Source of the DNA: Panax quinquefolius
Taxonomy: Eukaryota; Streptophyta; Magnoliopsida; Apiales; Araliaceae
Length of the DNA: 64,000 nucleotides
Direction: 5' to 3'
NCBI GenBank assembly: GCA_020205615.1
Contig: CM035160.1
Span: 149,277,991 to 149,341,990 of the forward strand
Below, piece by piece: positions 28,404 through 40,520 of this stretch (its first letter is position 1; each line of letters starts with the position of its first letter). Under the pieces are notes generated by a model that ran no database searches, was not told the origin of the DNA, and saw only the letters and a program-made list of their open reading frames with translations. The position numbers and the translations under genes are program-made.

Positions 28404-30419
28404 CATTACTCTATATCATAAGCCGGAATAGTCACCATTGGCGGGATTCATTTCTTGGTTTTGGGATATCTTCTCAACCAGTAGTAGAAGCCAGTATGCA
28501 TTCTGTTCGAAGGTGTTCTTGGAGTGGCATTCTGTTGGCGGATACCAAGCTACCACAATTTTATCGAAATGGAAGTCTGGGACTCAAAAAGGGTAAGATG
28601 GTATTAAAAAAACAACAAAGAATCCCTAATATATTGAGCATATATATCCGAATTAACTAAACAAATATAATCTCAAATCAAAGTAGTTAAGTGATTATTT
28701 TATATTGAGCTAGGAATAAAACATAAATATATATTGTCACATTGACAAATCTAAATAATGTTACACAAGTAAATCGCATATTGGCCCGCAAATTCAAATG
28801 CATACAGATCGGTGTGTCTAGTATAAATATCACCAATCCGCAAAACAAAATAGAAACTAGGGTCGACTCATACGCATCATGAGTAACATATCAATTGGTC
28901 AAAGCTCACACCCAAAGCAAATATACAAAAGGATACGTCGTGACTGATCACACCGTCACGAAAGGTGTCACGCCTCGATGCTAAGAGGACATTACTGTGT
29001 TATATACCTCCACACGTGGTTATAGCTCGTATATACTCTATGATACATTCTATAAAGATACGGTGTCACAATACATGAGACACAATACTAACAAAAGGAT
29101 TCTAAACGTATTAATGTAACAACATGTACTGCTCTACAAAGATCAATAAAATTCTATACATGAAGGACTAATTCAAAAGATTACAAAATATGAAATTCGA
29201 AACATCTACACCAAATCAAAGTAAAATAAGGATCATGACTAGAAACGCATCAATTAAACGAGTACCAAATTCTGAACAATTAGCATTACAAACAAATTAA
29301 CATAATGAAAATATGGAATATGTTCAAATTATAATAGAAGGAAAAGAGTTCAAATTATAGAATAAAGTCCATGTATCAAATATCAAACTTTTAATGAAGA
29401 GCGCCAACATAAATATAAGAACAATGTAACGAATAACGAGATATCATGAGATATAAAAAATACAACAATAATCAAAGGAGTGAAGTACCAAACATGTGTC
29501 TGATAATCAAATTCACTTATAACACCCTCCGCAAAATCTTATTATCAAATGTCAATGATATCAAATACGAAATATTACTCACCACCTAACCATATTCAAC
29601 TTGAATTAAATATAATTCAAGCTATAATTCCATAATAATTTGTAATCCATTCAAGATGTCTTTCATTACCACCTTAGATCACTATTAATACTCCAAAACT
29701 TAAAAGTCAATGACAAAACTTGAAAAATCTTAAAACCCAAATATGACAATTTGTTTTTAAGACCTCTCTATCCATTGTATCGCTCATATCAATTTGATTT
29801 TATAATAATTTTTAATTTAATTAATTTTTACAAAAACTATACTTCTAACCCTCCAATTTAGTCTCAAGAATAACCCAAACCAGATTTCAAATATTAAATT
29901 ATATATTTTTAAATATTAAAACTTCTTGTTGAAAATTCTGCTAAAAAATTTCAGATCAACCGTATCTTAACATTCTTAACAAAGCATATGTTAACCTTTA
30001 ACAGTTCAAATTTGATAAAAATATTCTCAACTTATATAAATATAGCATATTCAAATCTAAAACAATTCAACGATCGAATTAGAAGATATAATTCACGCAA
30101 TAAACTTTAAAATATAGAAATTGATTTTCAAATTTTAACATTTATATTCAATCAAATTATATTTCTTTATATAAATTTATCACCTCTTTTCAATTATCGT
30201 GACTACTAATTCCATATCTCTATTTTGATAAAAAAATAATCTCTAATTTCAAAACCCAGAAACAGATTAAATAAAAACGACTTAATTTGATAAATAAAAA
30301 CGACTTAATTTGGTTTGACAAAACCTTAACAAAAAACTTATTTTGACTTTCAAGACTCAAACTGCCGAGCCTGTGCGCAGAGGATATTTTGGTAACTTAC
30401 AGAATTCAAAATTCCCGGT
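28404..30419. other. Non-coding region, possibly a decayed LTR
   Basis: No credible gene. An LTR-like TGTCACGCCTCG at 28968 and a CACGTGG-containing start suggest an old retrotransposon LTR running rightward, but its other border could not be found. The last part is the likely promoter of the KH gene. A frame at 28394-28660 was examined and not recognised. Confidence 0.3.
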
Positions 30420-30630
30420 TATATAAAAGATTCCCCCAGAGTACTGAAATAATACTCTTAGCCCAGAAACAGATCAAACCAAACTGATCATCAAATATTA
30501 TCCCAAAATAAAAGCCTTCATTTCATTTCACAACTCATCTTCTTCACTGAAAGCAAGCAGAGAGTTCTTGATATTCCAAAAAATCTTCTGAGCATCTGAA
30601 AGAATCTTGAAACAGAAACGGAAAAGCAAG
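30420..30630 (+). promoter_or_regulatory. TATA box and 5' non-coding exon upstream of the KH gene
   Basis: TATATAAAAG at 30420-30429 is followed by a CA/CT-rich, ATG-free leader ending in AAGCAAG at 30630, with a consensus donor GTAAGC. This looks like a TATA promoter and an untranslated first exon with a 5'-UTR intron. The link to the KH exons 1.5 kb downstream is inferred. Confidence 0.4.
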
Positions 30631-30835
30631 GTAAGCAAAAAACACAAAACCCTCTTTCTTGTATATGTTTGTATGATACATTAATATCAATTTTACATGA
30701 AAGAGAAGGGAGGAAGGAGGAGGAGGAGGAGAGAGAAAGGGTTTTCTTGATATCTGTGTGAAAGAGAGATTCTTGAACTCTGTGTGTAAGAGAGAGGAGG
30801 TCAGGAGGGCAAGTACCTGTACTTGAATATATACA

Positions 30836-30970
30836 TATAAATGTATGTGTGTGTGTAATTTGACAAAACTGGCAATCCTAAATTGAAAGGAACATATACA
30901 TACATATATATATATGTGTGTGTGTGTGTGTATAATTTGACACAACTGGCAATTCTAATATGAAAGGAAC

Positions 30971-31015
<45 letters not shown>

Positions 31016-31050
31016 ATTTGACAAAACCTGCAATTCTAATTTGAAAGGAC
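30836..31050. repeat. Three-copy 75- to 85-bp tandem repeat with (GT)n
   Basis: TGTGTATAATTTGACA(A/C)AAC(T/C)(G)GCAAT(T/C)CTAA(T/A)(T/A)TGAAAGGA occurs three times, separated by ATATAT and (GT)n tracts. The longest GT run is about 30 bp near 30982-31011. It sits in the presumed first intron of the KH gene. Confidence 0.8.
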
Positions 31051-31560
31051 AATTTAGTTTGGATTTCATTGGGTTTCTATATTGATCTTTATTATCAATT
31101 TTGCAAGATATATAGAAAGTGAGAGGAGAGAGAATGAGAAGCCTAGAGGACAGAGGCTAGAGAGAGAATCTTGAATCTATAACATTTTCTTGACTAATAA
31201 CCTGATCACTATCAGTAGGTATTGCTTCACATCCACCAAGCCTTTCATCAAACTTCCCAAGTAACAATCTACCCATTTTCATATTCATGTATAGGTTTAT
31301 TCAGGACAAACATTGTATACAGATAACTGTACGCACTTATATAATGACTAAGGAATAAAGAAGCTGACCTTTTTTTTCTCTTCATCCCCTGACACAATAT
31401 TTATGTTCTTGTTTGCTCCTTGAACTCATGCTTTCCATTTGAAGTAGTAGAAATCTGTGTAGTTATCATTTTGTTGACCTGTTGAGGATCAGTGTAGAAA
31501 TCTGAGCTTGACTTCAAGATATTAGGTGTACATGTCAAGTAGTAGAAAACCCTAATGTTA

Positions 31561-31748
31561 CATTTGGATTGGAGTAATGAAGGTGGGAATGAAATGACTC
31601 ATTCCTATCGAATGAAAAAAATTGTGTTTGGTTGCGATTAGAATGGAATGAACCATTCTTATTCTTCCCAAATTTATAAATTTTATTCTTTGGGGGAAAG
31701 ATTCCACTCTCCATTCCATTTCTTCATTCCTTCGATCCAAACATAGCG
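31561..31748. mobile_element. MITE with Tourist-like termini
   Basis: Left CATTTGGATTGGAGTAATGAAGG pairs with the reverse complement of right CTTCATTCCTTCGATCCAAACATAG. Flanks are TTA at 31558-31560 and TAA at 31749-31751. The size (188 bp) and TWA flanks suggest a PIF/Harbinger (Tourist) MITE, though the two flanks are not identical. It lies in the KH gene's presumed intron. Confidence 0.6.
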
Positions 31749-32142
31749 TAAGAGTCCAATAAAGAAAGAGACTGACCTGTATTTTTCATTAGCGTCTGTG
31801 TTCTTCATTTGCCGCAGTAATTCATGTTCGCCGTTTTCATCCACGGCCATTGGAGACATTATGTTGACCTGTTGACAATCAGTTTTGAAATCTAAGGTGT
31901 TGGTGAGATTGAAGGTGGTATGAAGTAATAATCTAGGCGATAGTAAGTAACAGACAATGATAATATTTTTTAAGTATCATGCAAAGATGGACACAAGATA
32001 ATAGAGACGCTTCAATGTTTCTGTTAAAAGAGATGGAGACGCATGCTACTAATCTTAATACTGCTTATATGCCCATTTGCTCTTCTTTAATTATGTACAT
32101 TGCATGTATCTCTAATTTTCTTTTCTTTTTCGTTTTCCACAG

Positions 32143-32937
32143 AGGGTAGAGCAATTGGGGAGAAACTGGTAGTAATACCAACTTCAAAGGTACTAGCATC
32201 ATTTTTTAAAGTTAGGTTGGTGATTACTTGTTAAAAATATTATTACTTTCTTTTACAGGCTGATACAGTTAGTGAGCTGATGCGTGGTGGAATCATAGAG
32301 CATATTGAAAATGCAAGTTTGGCCCAAATTAGTAGAGAGAACAATATGGTTAAGTTGGAGGGTAATCCTCAAGAAATTGAATGTGCTGAACATCTTCTAA
32401 GGCTTGCTATGAATGAGAATATCATGGAGCTAAAATACAAAACACTTTGGGTACCAACTCAAAAGGTAAAGATATAGGAAAGCTAATTTTCAGACTTCTT
32501 TATGCTTATCTTATTCTATTCTAACTAAGCTATCTCTAGGTGGGTTCCATAATTGGCGAAAAACATAAAACAATCATAGCCATTAAGCACGCATCTGCAG
32601 CAAACATAAACATAGAAAAGACAGTTGAAAGACCCCGCGGTGCACCACCAAAAGATACTTCATCAATAAGAATCATTGGAATGCAACAGGAGCAAATAGA
32701 CTACGCTGAAGAATGCATCCATTATGCAACGAACATGAGTTTTCTTTTATTCCTTTTTTCTTTCTTCCTGGAAGTTTTTCAGCAGCAAGTTGTAAATGTT
32801 TAGTAATGTTGCTATAATTTAATTCTCGTCAGGGAAGTCTTCATTTCGACGCAGTTCGAAGAAAGCAATATATAGATGAAGGAACAGGCAAGGAACTACT
32901 TGGCCCAGTCTATGAGGATATCAACACAAAGGAGTAG
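32143..32937 (+). CDS. KH-domain RNA-binding protein gene or fragment
   Basis: Four exon-like blocks lie at 32143-32189, 32259-32465, 32540-about 32745 and 32833-32937. The first three join cleanly with GT-AG borders. The reading gives a degenerate first KH-like repeat (residues around SELMRGGIIEHIENA, ending AEHLLRLAMNE) and a clearer second one starting WVPTQKVGSIIGEKHKTI and ending AEECIHYATN. IIGEKHKTI matches the KH core, although the GxxG loop reads GEKH. The last block adds 34 residues ending KE-stop; I do not recognise it. The junction between blocks three and four has ATGAGT where GTGAGT would be expected, so splicing may fail and the frame would instead stop at 32803. No in-frame ATG is seen upstream of 32280. 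KH proteins bind single-stranded RNA or DNA; nothing more specific can be said. It may be a truncated paralogue. Confidence 0.5.
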
Positions 32938-34247
32938 TATTCTAAATGTATGTGTTTTCTCCTCTTCCTGCTAGGACTTGGTTGTTATTAGTAGAGTAGT
33001 AAGAGTCTAGTTCCTTACTATAAATAGTGGTAGTTGGTGCATTTTATTCAGTTGTATCTTGAAATAGTGTTCAGGGCTGGGATATGGTAAAGGAAAATGA
33101 TTTAAACAAACTGACAATTATATGGGATGAAATGCATATAGAAGTATAATGGCAGTTACTTTCAACATAGAGATGCTTCTTCAGTAGGATTTATTGGATG
33201 ACATAAGTCAGTTTACTTATGCATCCTTACGGTCAAATCACATGATATCCATATTTGGGACAGTAAAAGTACAAATGCTGGCCATGTTTCAGCATTCTTA
33301 GAGTACTGCCCAAGACTTTCGAATGATATTCTAGTTCCTCTAACAATAGAATCAATGGAGATACAACTGCGACAGCAAAGACTATGCAGCAATAAGATGT
33401 ACTTTAGGGTCAAGGTAATATTCTAGTTCATCAAACAAAACATGTAAATAACTATTAGCATGTTAGAAAATGACTCACACCTCCAATAAGTAACTCAACA
33501 TCAGCCTGCGCAAGCAGCCAACCAAACTTTTTTAGTCCAACTTTTTGTTCTTCCTACCAAAATAGTACCATGATTATTGGTGCCAATCTTGTTGAGCGTT
33601 TCTTTGATATATCCAACTTTCTCATTGGACCAGAAATCAGTAATGGCCTATATGTGAAAAGTTCTATCTTGAATCTGTTCTGCTCAAGTGTTAGTGCAAA
33701 TTCCTATAAAATGAAGTGAATGAAGTGTTAATCTTGACCTACCATCATCAATGAAGTGTTAGTCTTGACTTGACATCTCCTAGATGGACATTTGGAGCCT
33801 TCTTAGCATTTAGGAGCCAGAGATGCTCTGTAACAGAGGAAATTTACATTAATTGAACTTGGTAAAGATCAAACATACATCATCAAATGCTACAACTATT
33901 GGGATTTTAGAGCTTAATAAATTATATAAGTATATATGTTTAGATGGAGTAAACAGTTTCTATCTTAGTCCAACATAAGCATTGTTCGTCACATTAGATA
34001 TGCCAAGTAAACCAAAGCTTTTCTCTAGTTTCTAAGTTGATTATCAACTAAGAAAAGAAATGTGGCATGCTTTGATTTGACCTATCCCCCACCCCCAAAA
34101 AATTAAAAAAATAAACATTAATCAGCATGGAGAAATCATTCAATTTTGATTCAGTATAGAGATCCATAAATTTTGTATCAAGATATTATTAGAACAAAGA
34201 GTGACAACGAATATAGAGGACATTGTCAATTTATGGAGTCAGAGAAG

Positions 34248-34251
<4 letters not shown>

Positions 34252-34296
<45 letters not shown>
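34252..34296. repeat. (AT)n microsatellite
   Basis: About 22 AT repeats in the unrelated insertion within the CPK13 duplicate. Confidence 0.9.
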
Positions 34297-34298
<2 letters not shown>

Positions 34299-35955
34299 TG
34301 CATAGATAACCTGTAATGAGTTTGCATCTCATCCATACATAGAACTCGATCTATTCTAACCCTAGCACTAATGGTTTACAATATACAGCACACCATAATG
34401 AAAAAAATAATCTTTACACTTGTCTTTAGTACATGAATGGTTCAAGTGAAGTACGCATTGGTCATGTCAGACAAAACTGCATGGGTACGGAATGTCGGAA
34501 TCTATGTAAACTACACTACAATTGCCATAGCTGGATTTTCGAGATTTTTTTCTGTATTATATTGTTAGTGATTTCAAAAATATAGGGGTGCTTTATCCTA
34601 CTTATAATATTTAAGTGATTCATGATTATCGATCAAGATTACTGTGGCCTGTTATGGTATATCTCTATATGTGAAAGAAGCACAACTTGGGTACTGATGC
34701 AAAGACAGATACTGATAAGAGATAAATATACAGACGAGAAAGAGATAACATTCGTAGGGATAAATATAGAGAGATATTACTGTAATAAAGATACTGAGGT
34801 AGATATATAGAGATCACAGAATATATTTTTTTGAATTGTTAAAAGGAACATGTAAAATAAGCTACATGTATATGTACACAAATTTTTGGAGAAGATCGAG
34901 TATGTTTTATGGAGAAGATAGATTACTGTTTTTGAACTAATACATCTGATTTCTAAGACAAAAGACATATGCAACAAGATTCCTTCTATTCTACTCATTG
35001 TCTCTCGTGTTTTTCCTTGATTATTTTGAGAGAGGTCTTTTAAGTTAGTTTATTTCGATAGCATTTGTGTTTGGTTTTGTGATTTTGTTATGTGCTAAAA
35101 GCTTGCTTTCTTGATCAATATTAAAACTTGCAGAGAGAAAAGCCAAAGAAGAACGTGCACAACATCTACATGCTGAATGGAGAGATCTGTCAGAAGTTCT
35201 TCTTGTTTTCCATAGTAAAAATCGAGAAATGCTGTTTGCTAGTTTAATTTTGACCTGATATATACACTTATAAATACGCACTTCTTTTTCTTTTATGGAT
35301 TTGAAATATATAATAGAGAAACCATAGTGGGTGTTGCCACCGTATACAGAAAAGTAACTCATCTAAATTTTTTGGTGGAGAATCTACAGACTGCAGTCAA
35401 TATCTTTCAGTATGTACCTTCCCCAAAGCACCTCTATTCATATGTGTTATTTGATTTTCATAATACACTTCATTTGTATTTTCATAGCTGGAATTTTTAG
35501 TAAATAGCTTTTATATAGTATATTGTTGCTGCGTATTAATATGGCATTAATGCTTCTCATCATTGCTTTAATGCTTAAGTTTCAGGTTTTAGTTTCAAGT
35601 TTTAATTGATTGTTTGCTAATATATGCATTGTACTTTGTCAAAATTGTCAAAATTGCAATTATGAACTATAGTTGTTTTCTAAATGTTGCCAAGGCAGAA
35701 TATAATTCTTGGATCTGCCCCAGATCCAGTGCATGCTTTACTAATGCATCCGCCAACCAAAAAACTATAAATTTCTTTCTTTCTATTTTTTTTTTTTTTT
35801 TTTTTTTTGGGTGTTAAAAGGTGGGTACCCACTTTAGAAAAAAAATTCACGCAGCATAGGTTAAGAACCCAATGCCATAAAATGTAAAGATTTAGTAACC
35901 TGCACGCCAGCTTTTCCACTAAAATCTGCCCTTGAGTTCATATTCCTAACAATGC

Positions 35956-36908
35956 TGTTAGAATTTGAGCTAAAATAAAAGTGGGTTTTAATAATTATTT
36001 AAAGTGAATCCACATATCAATGAGTTCTACTCTATGAGTAGATTAAATTAAGTATTTGAAAGCACAAATCCATGGAGTAATGAATGAGATATTAACTCCC
36101 AAAGATCACCCTTGGAAATGATAAATGATAATAAATACATGTGGGAAAAGTCAAGTCCCACATCGGTTAAGAATTAAAGTGTAATGTGTTTATATACAAG
36201 AAAATTGCTCTTGGGTTTGGGCCCCAAGGAGCACCTCTGACCCCACTTTTGTGGATGGGAGAGGATCTAGCTAAGACTTGGTTCGAACCCACACGTGCAC
36301 CGCCGCCGGCCGGCTTGACTCTTGGTTCTGGGTCTGGGTCTGGGTCCTTGTATATAATTTTTTGGACAAAATTTATTTAAATTTTTAATTAAAACTTATT
36401 TAAATTTTATTTTATTTAGTTCTAATTATAAAAACTGTGTCGTTTTGATAAAAAGTATTTATTACTATACTACGTCGTTTTGTGAAGCGTTATTTGCCGA
36501 ACGGACGCGTTTAAACTGCGTCGTTTTGGGAAAGGTTATCTGCCTGAACGGACGCTGCAAAACTACGTCGTTTTTGCCTGAATGGACGCGCCTTTTCTGT
36601 TTAAAGCCAAAACTACGTCATTTTTGGCCTAATCATACCTTTTCAGTGGTATAAACAGAGAAGGGGCTGTCATTTTCATTCATTCAATTTTTGAAGCATA
36701 AAGCATTCTAGTCTTCATTTCATTAGTCAGTTAGAGTTATTTTAGAGAGTTCAGAGCATTTTATTTTGGTTCGTTGTGTATGCTATTTGGAGTGTTACTA
36801 TAGCTATTCTGGGAGACAAGTGCTACAAAATTCTAAGCACCATACGAAGTACTAAACATAATACTAAATACTAACCTTGACAAATTCATTTCTATAGTTT
36901 GAGATAAG

Positions 36909-36978
<70 letters not shown>

Positions 36979-36998
36979 TCCATTCTGTTTTACTAACA
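35956..36998 (+). mobile_element. Solo LTR inserted in the CPK13 pseudogene
   Basis: Begins TGTTAGAATT and ends TACTAACA, with a perfect 5-bp target duplication AATGC at 35951-35955 and 36999-37003. The flanking sequence is continuous CPK13 intron, which confirms the borders. It contains CCCACATCGG near 36157, a motif I recall from many dicot LTRs, a TATAAA at 36650, five promoter-proximal repeats (36434-36624) and an (AT)n array at 36910-36974. Length 1,043 bp; no internal domain, hence solo. Confidence 0.88.
36434..36655 (+). promoter_or_regulatory. Five-copy ACTACGTCGTTTT array upstream of an LTR TATA box
   Basis: Copies lie at 36434-36446, 36469-36481, 36515-36527, 36562-36574 and 36612-36624 (consensus ACT(A/G)(C/T)GTC(G/A)TTTT). 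The last three sit in a 47- to 50-bp unit that also carries GAACGGACGC. TATAAA follows at 36650. The core resembles bZIP-type TGACG/ACGTC sites. This looks like a U3 enhancer. Confidence 0.6.
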
Positions 36999-39239
36999 AA
37001 TGCAACACGATTCAAACCTTCCAAAATCAAATGCATCCTATCCCCACCCCAACACCAGTCATGGGAAATGACAAGTGGCCAGGGCAGAGATATAGTAAAG
37101 AAAAATATTTTAAACAAAATGACAATTAAATGAGATGCAATGCATCCTGTTGAGAAAAATTACCAAGCACTTGTTTTGCAGTAAGGTTGAGCTTTGGATC
37201 TGGCTCCAACATCCGACTGACAAGACTCTTTGCACTTTTTTTTTTTTTTGCTAAATCAAAACTCTTAGCACTTTCCCTAATACTTGGCCATAGTTCACAA
37301 TTTAATTCTATATATTAACCCACTGCGAGTGGCTGTGCAATCCCCATTCAGACTCTGCATTAAAAATCTTTTATGAGGCACATGGAAGGCATACTACTTA
37401 TATCTCTAGACAGAAACAAAAAACTTCCTAAGAATTCTGGTACAAAATATGGGTTAGAAGATAAATGTATAAAGATGTCATGACCATAGGAGCAGAAAAT
37501 CCTTGTCAAAAAGACTCAATCTGCTTTAACTACATATGATATAGAAAATTGTCTTCTAATAGACTGACTAAATTACTCACGTTACAAAGTTTTCCTATAT
37601 AAGAAAAATTAACTTAATCATTGCCTATCATCAGTCATATTAACTAACTATTTATCAATCTATCACGTTGTCAGAAAATATATCAAACTTTCACCTGGAT
37701 TAGAGAAGATTGAAAGGCCAAAATCAGTAGTATTCATACGCCGAAAACTCATCCACACACGCCTCGCATACTCAAATTCTGCTGCAAATGCTTCATAGTC
37801 GCCATCTCTCTCCTCCTCATATGCACCGCAGTCCAAAGCTTCCGCTTCGAATTCGATTTCGAAATCTCATATAAGACTCTGGGGCTCACGTTTGGGTTGA
37901 AACGGATACGTAATCCGTTAATTTTTAGTTTTTAATAAATTTGTTTTGTTAATAGAAAAATAAGGAAAACATTTATATTGCACAAAAACTGTTTATTTTA
38001 ATAACTGAATAAATGTATTAATTAATTATTTATATATAAATATCCTATTTTTAAAAAAAATCACTTTAAAGATTGTTTTCTCAATTTTTTTAATTAGGAG
38101 ATTAAATTTTTAATTTTTTTTCTATTATCTTCTCAATTTTTTCAATTAAAAGATTAAACTTTTATTTTTCTAATTACGCCTAATTGATAGTATCACACCA
38201 AAAAAATTGATAACATGACAACGACATACGGCTAAAAAATATTTATGTGTAATATTGAGTCTCATTTTAACATTTATTTCATTATTATTTTTACCAAAAA
38301 GATAAATATAATATCATTATTAATTTTTTTAAAAATATATTTAAGACATTACAAACTCACCTTAAAAAAAATCATCAATAATCAATATAATGATAAATAT
38401 TTTAAAATGTATAAATGTTGTGAGACCCCAGATTTTATGAATAAATATTTAAATTTCTCGAAATATTTTTTTGAATATTATAGTGTGGATTTGATATAAT
38501 GTTATAGTTGTGGGTAATATTTATAAAATTTGCAAAAGTAAACAAGTGGTTATATAATATTCGATTGGTTAGGGAATATTCGCTTTTAACAGAGAATATT
38601 CGTATACGACTACTCAATCATTAATTGGACCCCACAACGAAAGTATTATCGTAGTAGTATGAAAAACGATTGTAATTATCATTTTATAAAAATAACTACG
38701 GAAGTATTACCGTTAAAACTGTTGAACTACCCGATAGTAAAAGTACAAAGATGTCTGCTGCGTGATTGCATAAAGAGCAGCACACTCAGTATTGATTATT
38801 GATGCTTACGTGAGAAGTCACTCAGCTTATACTCAATTATTGCTACAAAGAATTGATGCATCATATCTCTCATATTATTGATTCAGTTATTGTCACAGTA
38901 TCATCTACATTATATGATATATTATTAAATCAATAATTGAGATGACAAAGTTATTCATATTATTAAACTACAATATTTACAATGTCTAGAAGTTCTGTCA
39001 ATGAGAGGTTTAGTCACCTAATTGCGCGCCAATAGGAAAAAATCCTTATTGGAAAGCCCCCTCTTTCCTGGGAACAAACTGGTTGTTAAATATTGTGAGT
39101 TATAATATTAATGATGAATAAGTTCGTGTTGATTAAAGATGAAATTGATAGTTCCATTGTGTTAAAATTATTAGTGTTAGTGGAAATCGATATTTATTTC
39201 GATAATAATTGATGTTTGGAGGTTATATTGTTCAATCGG

Positions 39240-39500
39240 GTATTCGGGACACTTTTTGTGTCGGAATACTATTCACGGGTTACTATTCACCCGATTACTA
39301 TTCACTCTAGCATTGTTCACTCGGGTATTTGGGACACTTTTCGTGTTGGAGTACTATTCACGAGTTACTATTCACTGGTTACTAATCACCCGATTACTAT
39401 TCACTCTAGCATTGTTCACTTGGGTATTTGAGACACTTTTCGTGTCGGGGTACTATTCACGGGATACTATTCCCGAAATACTATTCACGGAGTACTATTC
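39240..39500. repeat. ACTATTCAC repeats in LTR C
   Basis: Two long direct copies (about 39238-39335 and 39324-39430) with CGGGTATT(C/T)GGGACACTTTT(T/C)GTGT and several TACTATTCAC(G/C) units. Short plus-strand frames here are repeat shadows. Confidence 0.8.
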
Positions 39501-39966
39501 ACCCAAAAAATATATTTCTTTTCGGTCCAAATCATTTTTGGGTACAATATTATTCCATGAGGACATGTATTAATTTTTCGTAATGGTTGGTTGAAATTAT
39601 AATAAGTAAATCAATATGGATCGTTAGTTTAAAGTTTTAATAGTGAATCAATATGGATCGTTGGTTTAAAATTTTAATAGTGAATCGGTATGAATGAATT
39701 TGCTTTAAGTTTTAATAGTAAATCAATATGGATGTCCGCTTAAAAAATAAATCAATCTGGGCCGTTCATGAATTAGTTACTATTCAGGTCCATTCTCCTA
39801 TAAATAAAAATCATTCCTTCATTATTTCTTACGAATTCAATTAAACTCTAGTATAGAGAAATTATAGAGAGAAAGAAGAGAAGTCTGCTATCTCACTTTT
39901 CTAATATCCGCTTTCTTCTAAGGTAAGGGGTATTATTTCTTTCAGTATTCATGAAGAGAGTTATTG

Positions 39967-40510
39967 TTATTCCATTCCTTATTATTCTCATGAAATAATC
40001 AGATCACGCGACTACATGTATACATGGTGAAATTCTTTTGTTATTCCATTCTTTATTATTATGTTGGAATAACTCGTCTATCTGGCACCGCATACATGGT
40101 GAAATTCTTCTCATTATTCCATTCTTTACTATTATGTTGAATAACTCGTATATGCTGAGCACCGCATACATGGTGAAATTCTTCATTATTCCATTCTTTA
40201 TTATTCATTGGAATATCCTCGTCTGCAAGCGTATTACGCATGACACGGTTCCATTATTTATTATTCTTGCTGAATAACTCCATGCATGCGATTTATCGCA
40301 TGCACGGTGAATTTTGTTGTTATTCCATTATTTATTATTCTCATTGGAATATCCCGCATGGGGTGCGGATTACGCCTGACCTGGTTCCGTTCTTTATTAT
40401 TCTGTCGAGAATAACCTGTCTGTGCGATCTATCGCATGCATGGTGAATTCTTCTGTTATTCCATTCTTTATTATTCTGTTGGAATAACCTGTTTATGTGG
40501 ATTACCACAT
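39967..40510 (+). repeat. Eight-unit hairpin array in LTR C
   Basis: Eight units of about 65-70 bp each contain TTATTCCATTCTTTATTATT ending in GGAATAAC; the arms GTTATTCCA / TGGAATAAC form one stem. The linker between units holds a second short stem that differs from unit to unit: CATGCGAT/ATCGCATG, TGCGAT/ATCGCA, ATGTGG/CCACAT, GCGTA/TACGC, CACC/GGTG. Open frames on both strands across this array are artefacts of the repeat. Confidence 0.85.
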
Positions 40511-40520
40511 GCATGGTGAA

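Larger units (their letters stand above)
33074..37880 (-). pseudogene. Broken duplicate of the CPK13 gene
   Basis: Blocks homologous to the intact kinase at 11907-18109 appear in the same orientation: exon 5 with flanking introns (33231-33660), exon 4 (33735-33840), intron sequence (33840-33925 and 35885-35950, then 37004-37140), exon 3 (37160-37375, with a poly-T insertion near 37238) and part of exon 1 (37690-37865). Exons 2, 6 and 7 were not found. A 70-bp intron piece is present twice (33074 and 37079). Because introns are copied, this is a genomic duplication, not a retrocopy. Frameshifts (for example in the exon 5 loop and exon 4) make it non-functional. It is interrupted by unrelated DNA at about 33930-35880 and by a solo LTR at 35956-36998. 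Confidence 0.85.

Noticed and set aside
28394..28660. 88-residue ORF with Trp- and Ser-rich text, considered as a gene or organelle-derived fragment
   Set aside because: No motif recognised in any frame, no splice or promoter context, and I could not match it to a plastid or mitochondrial gene from memory.
39216..40446. Several overlapping short ORFs on both strands
   Set aside because: They follow the repeat period of the LTR arrays and are open on both strands; no protein features.
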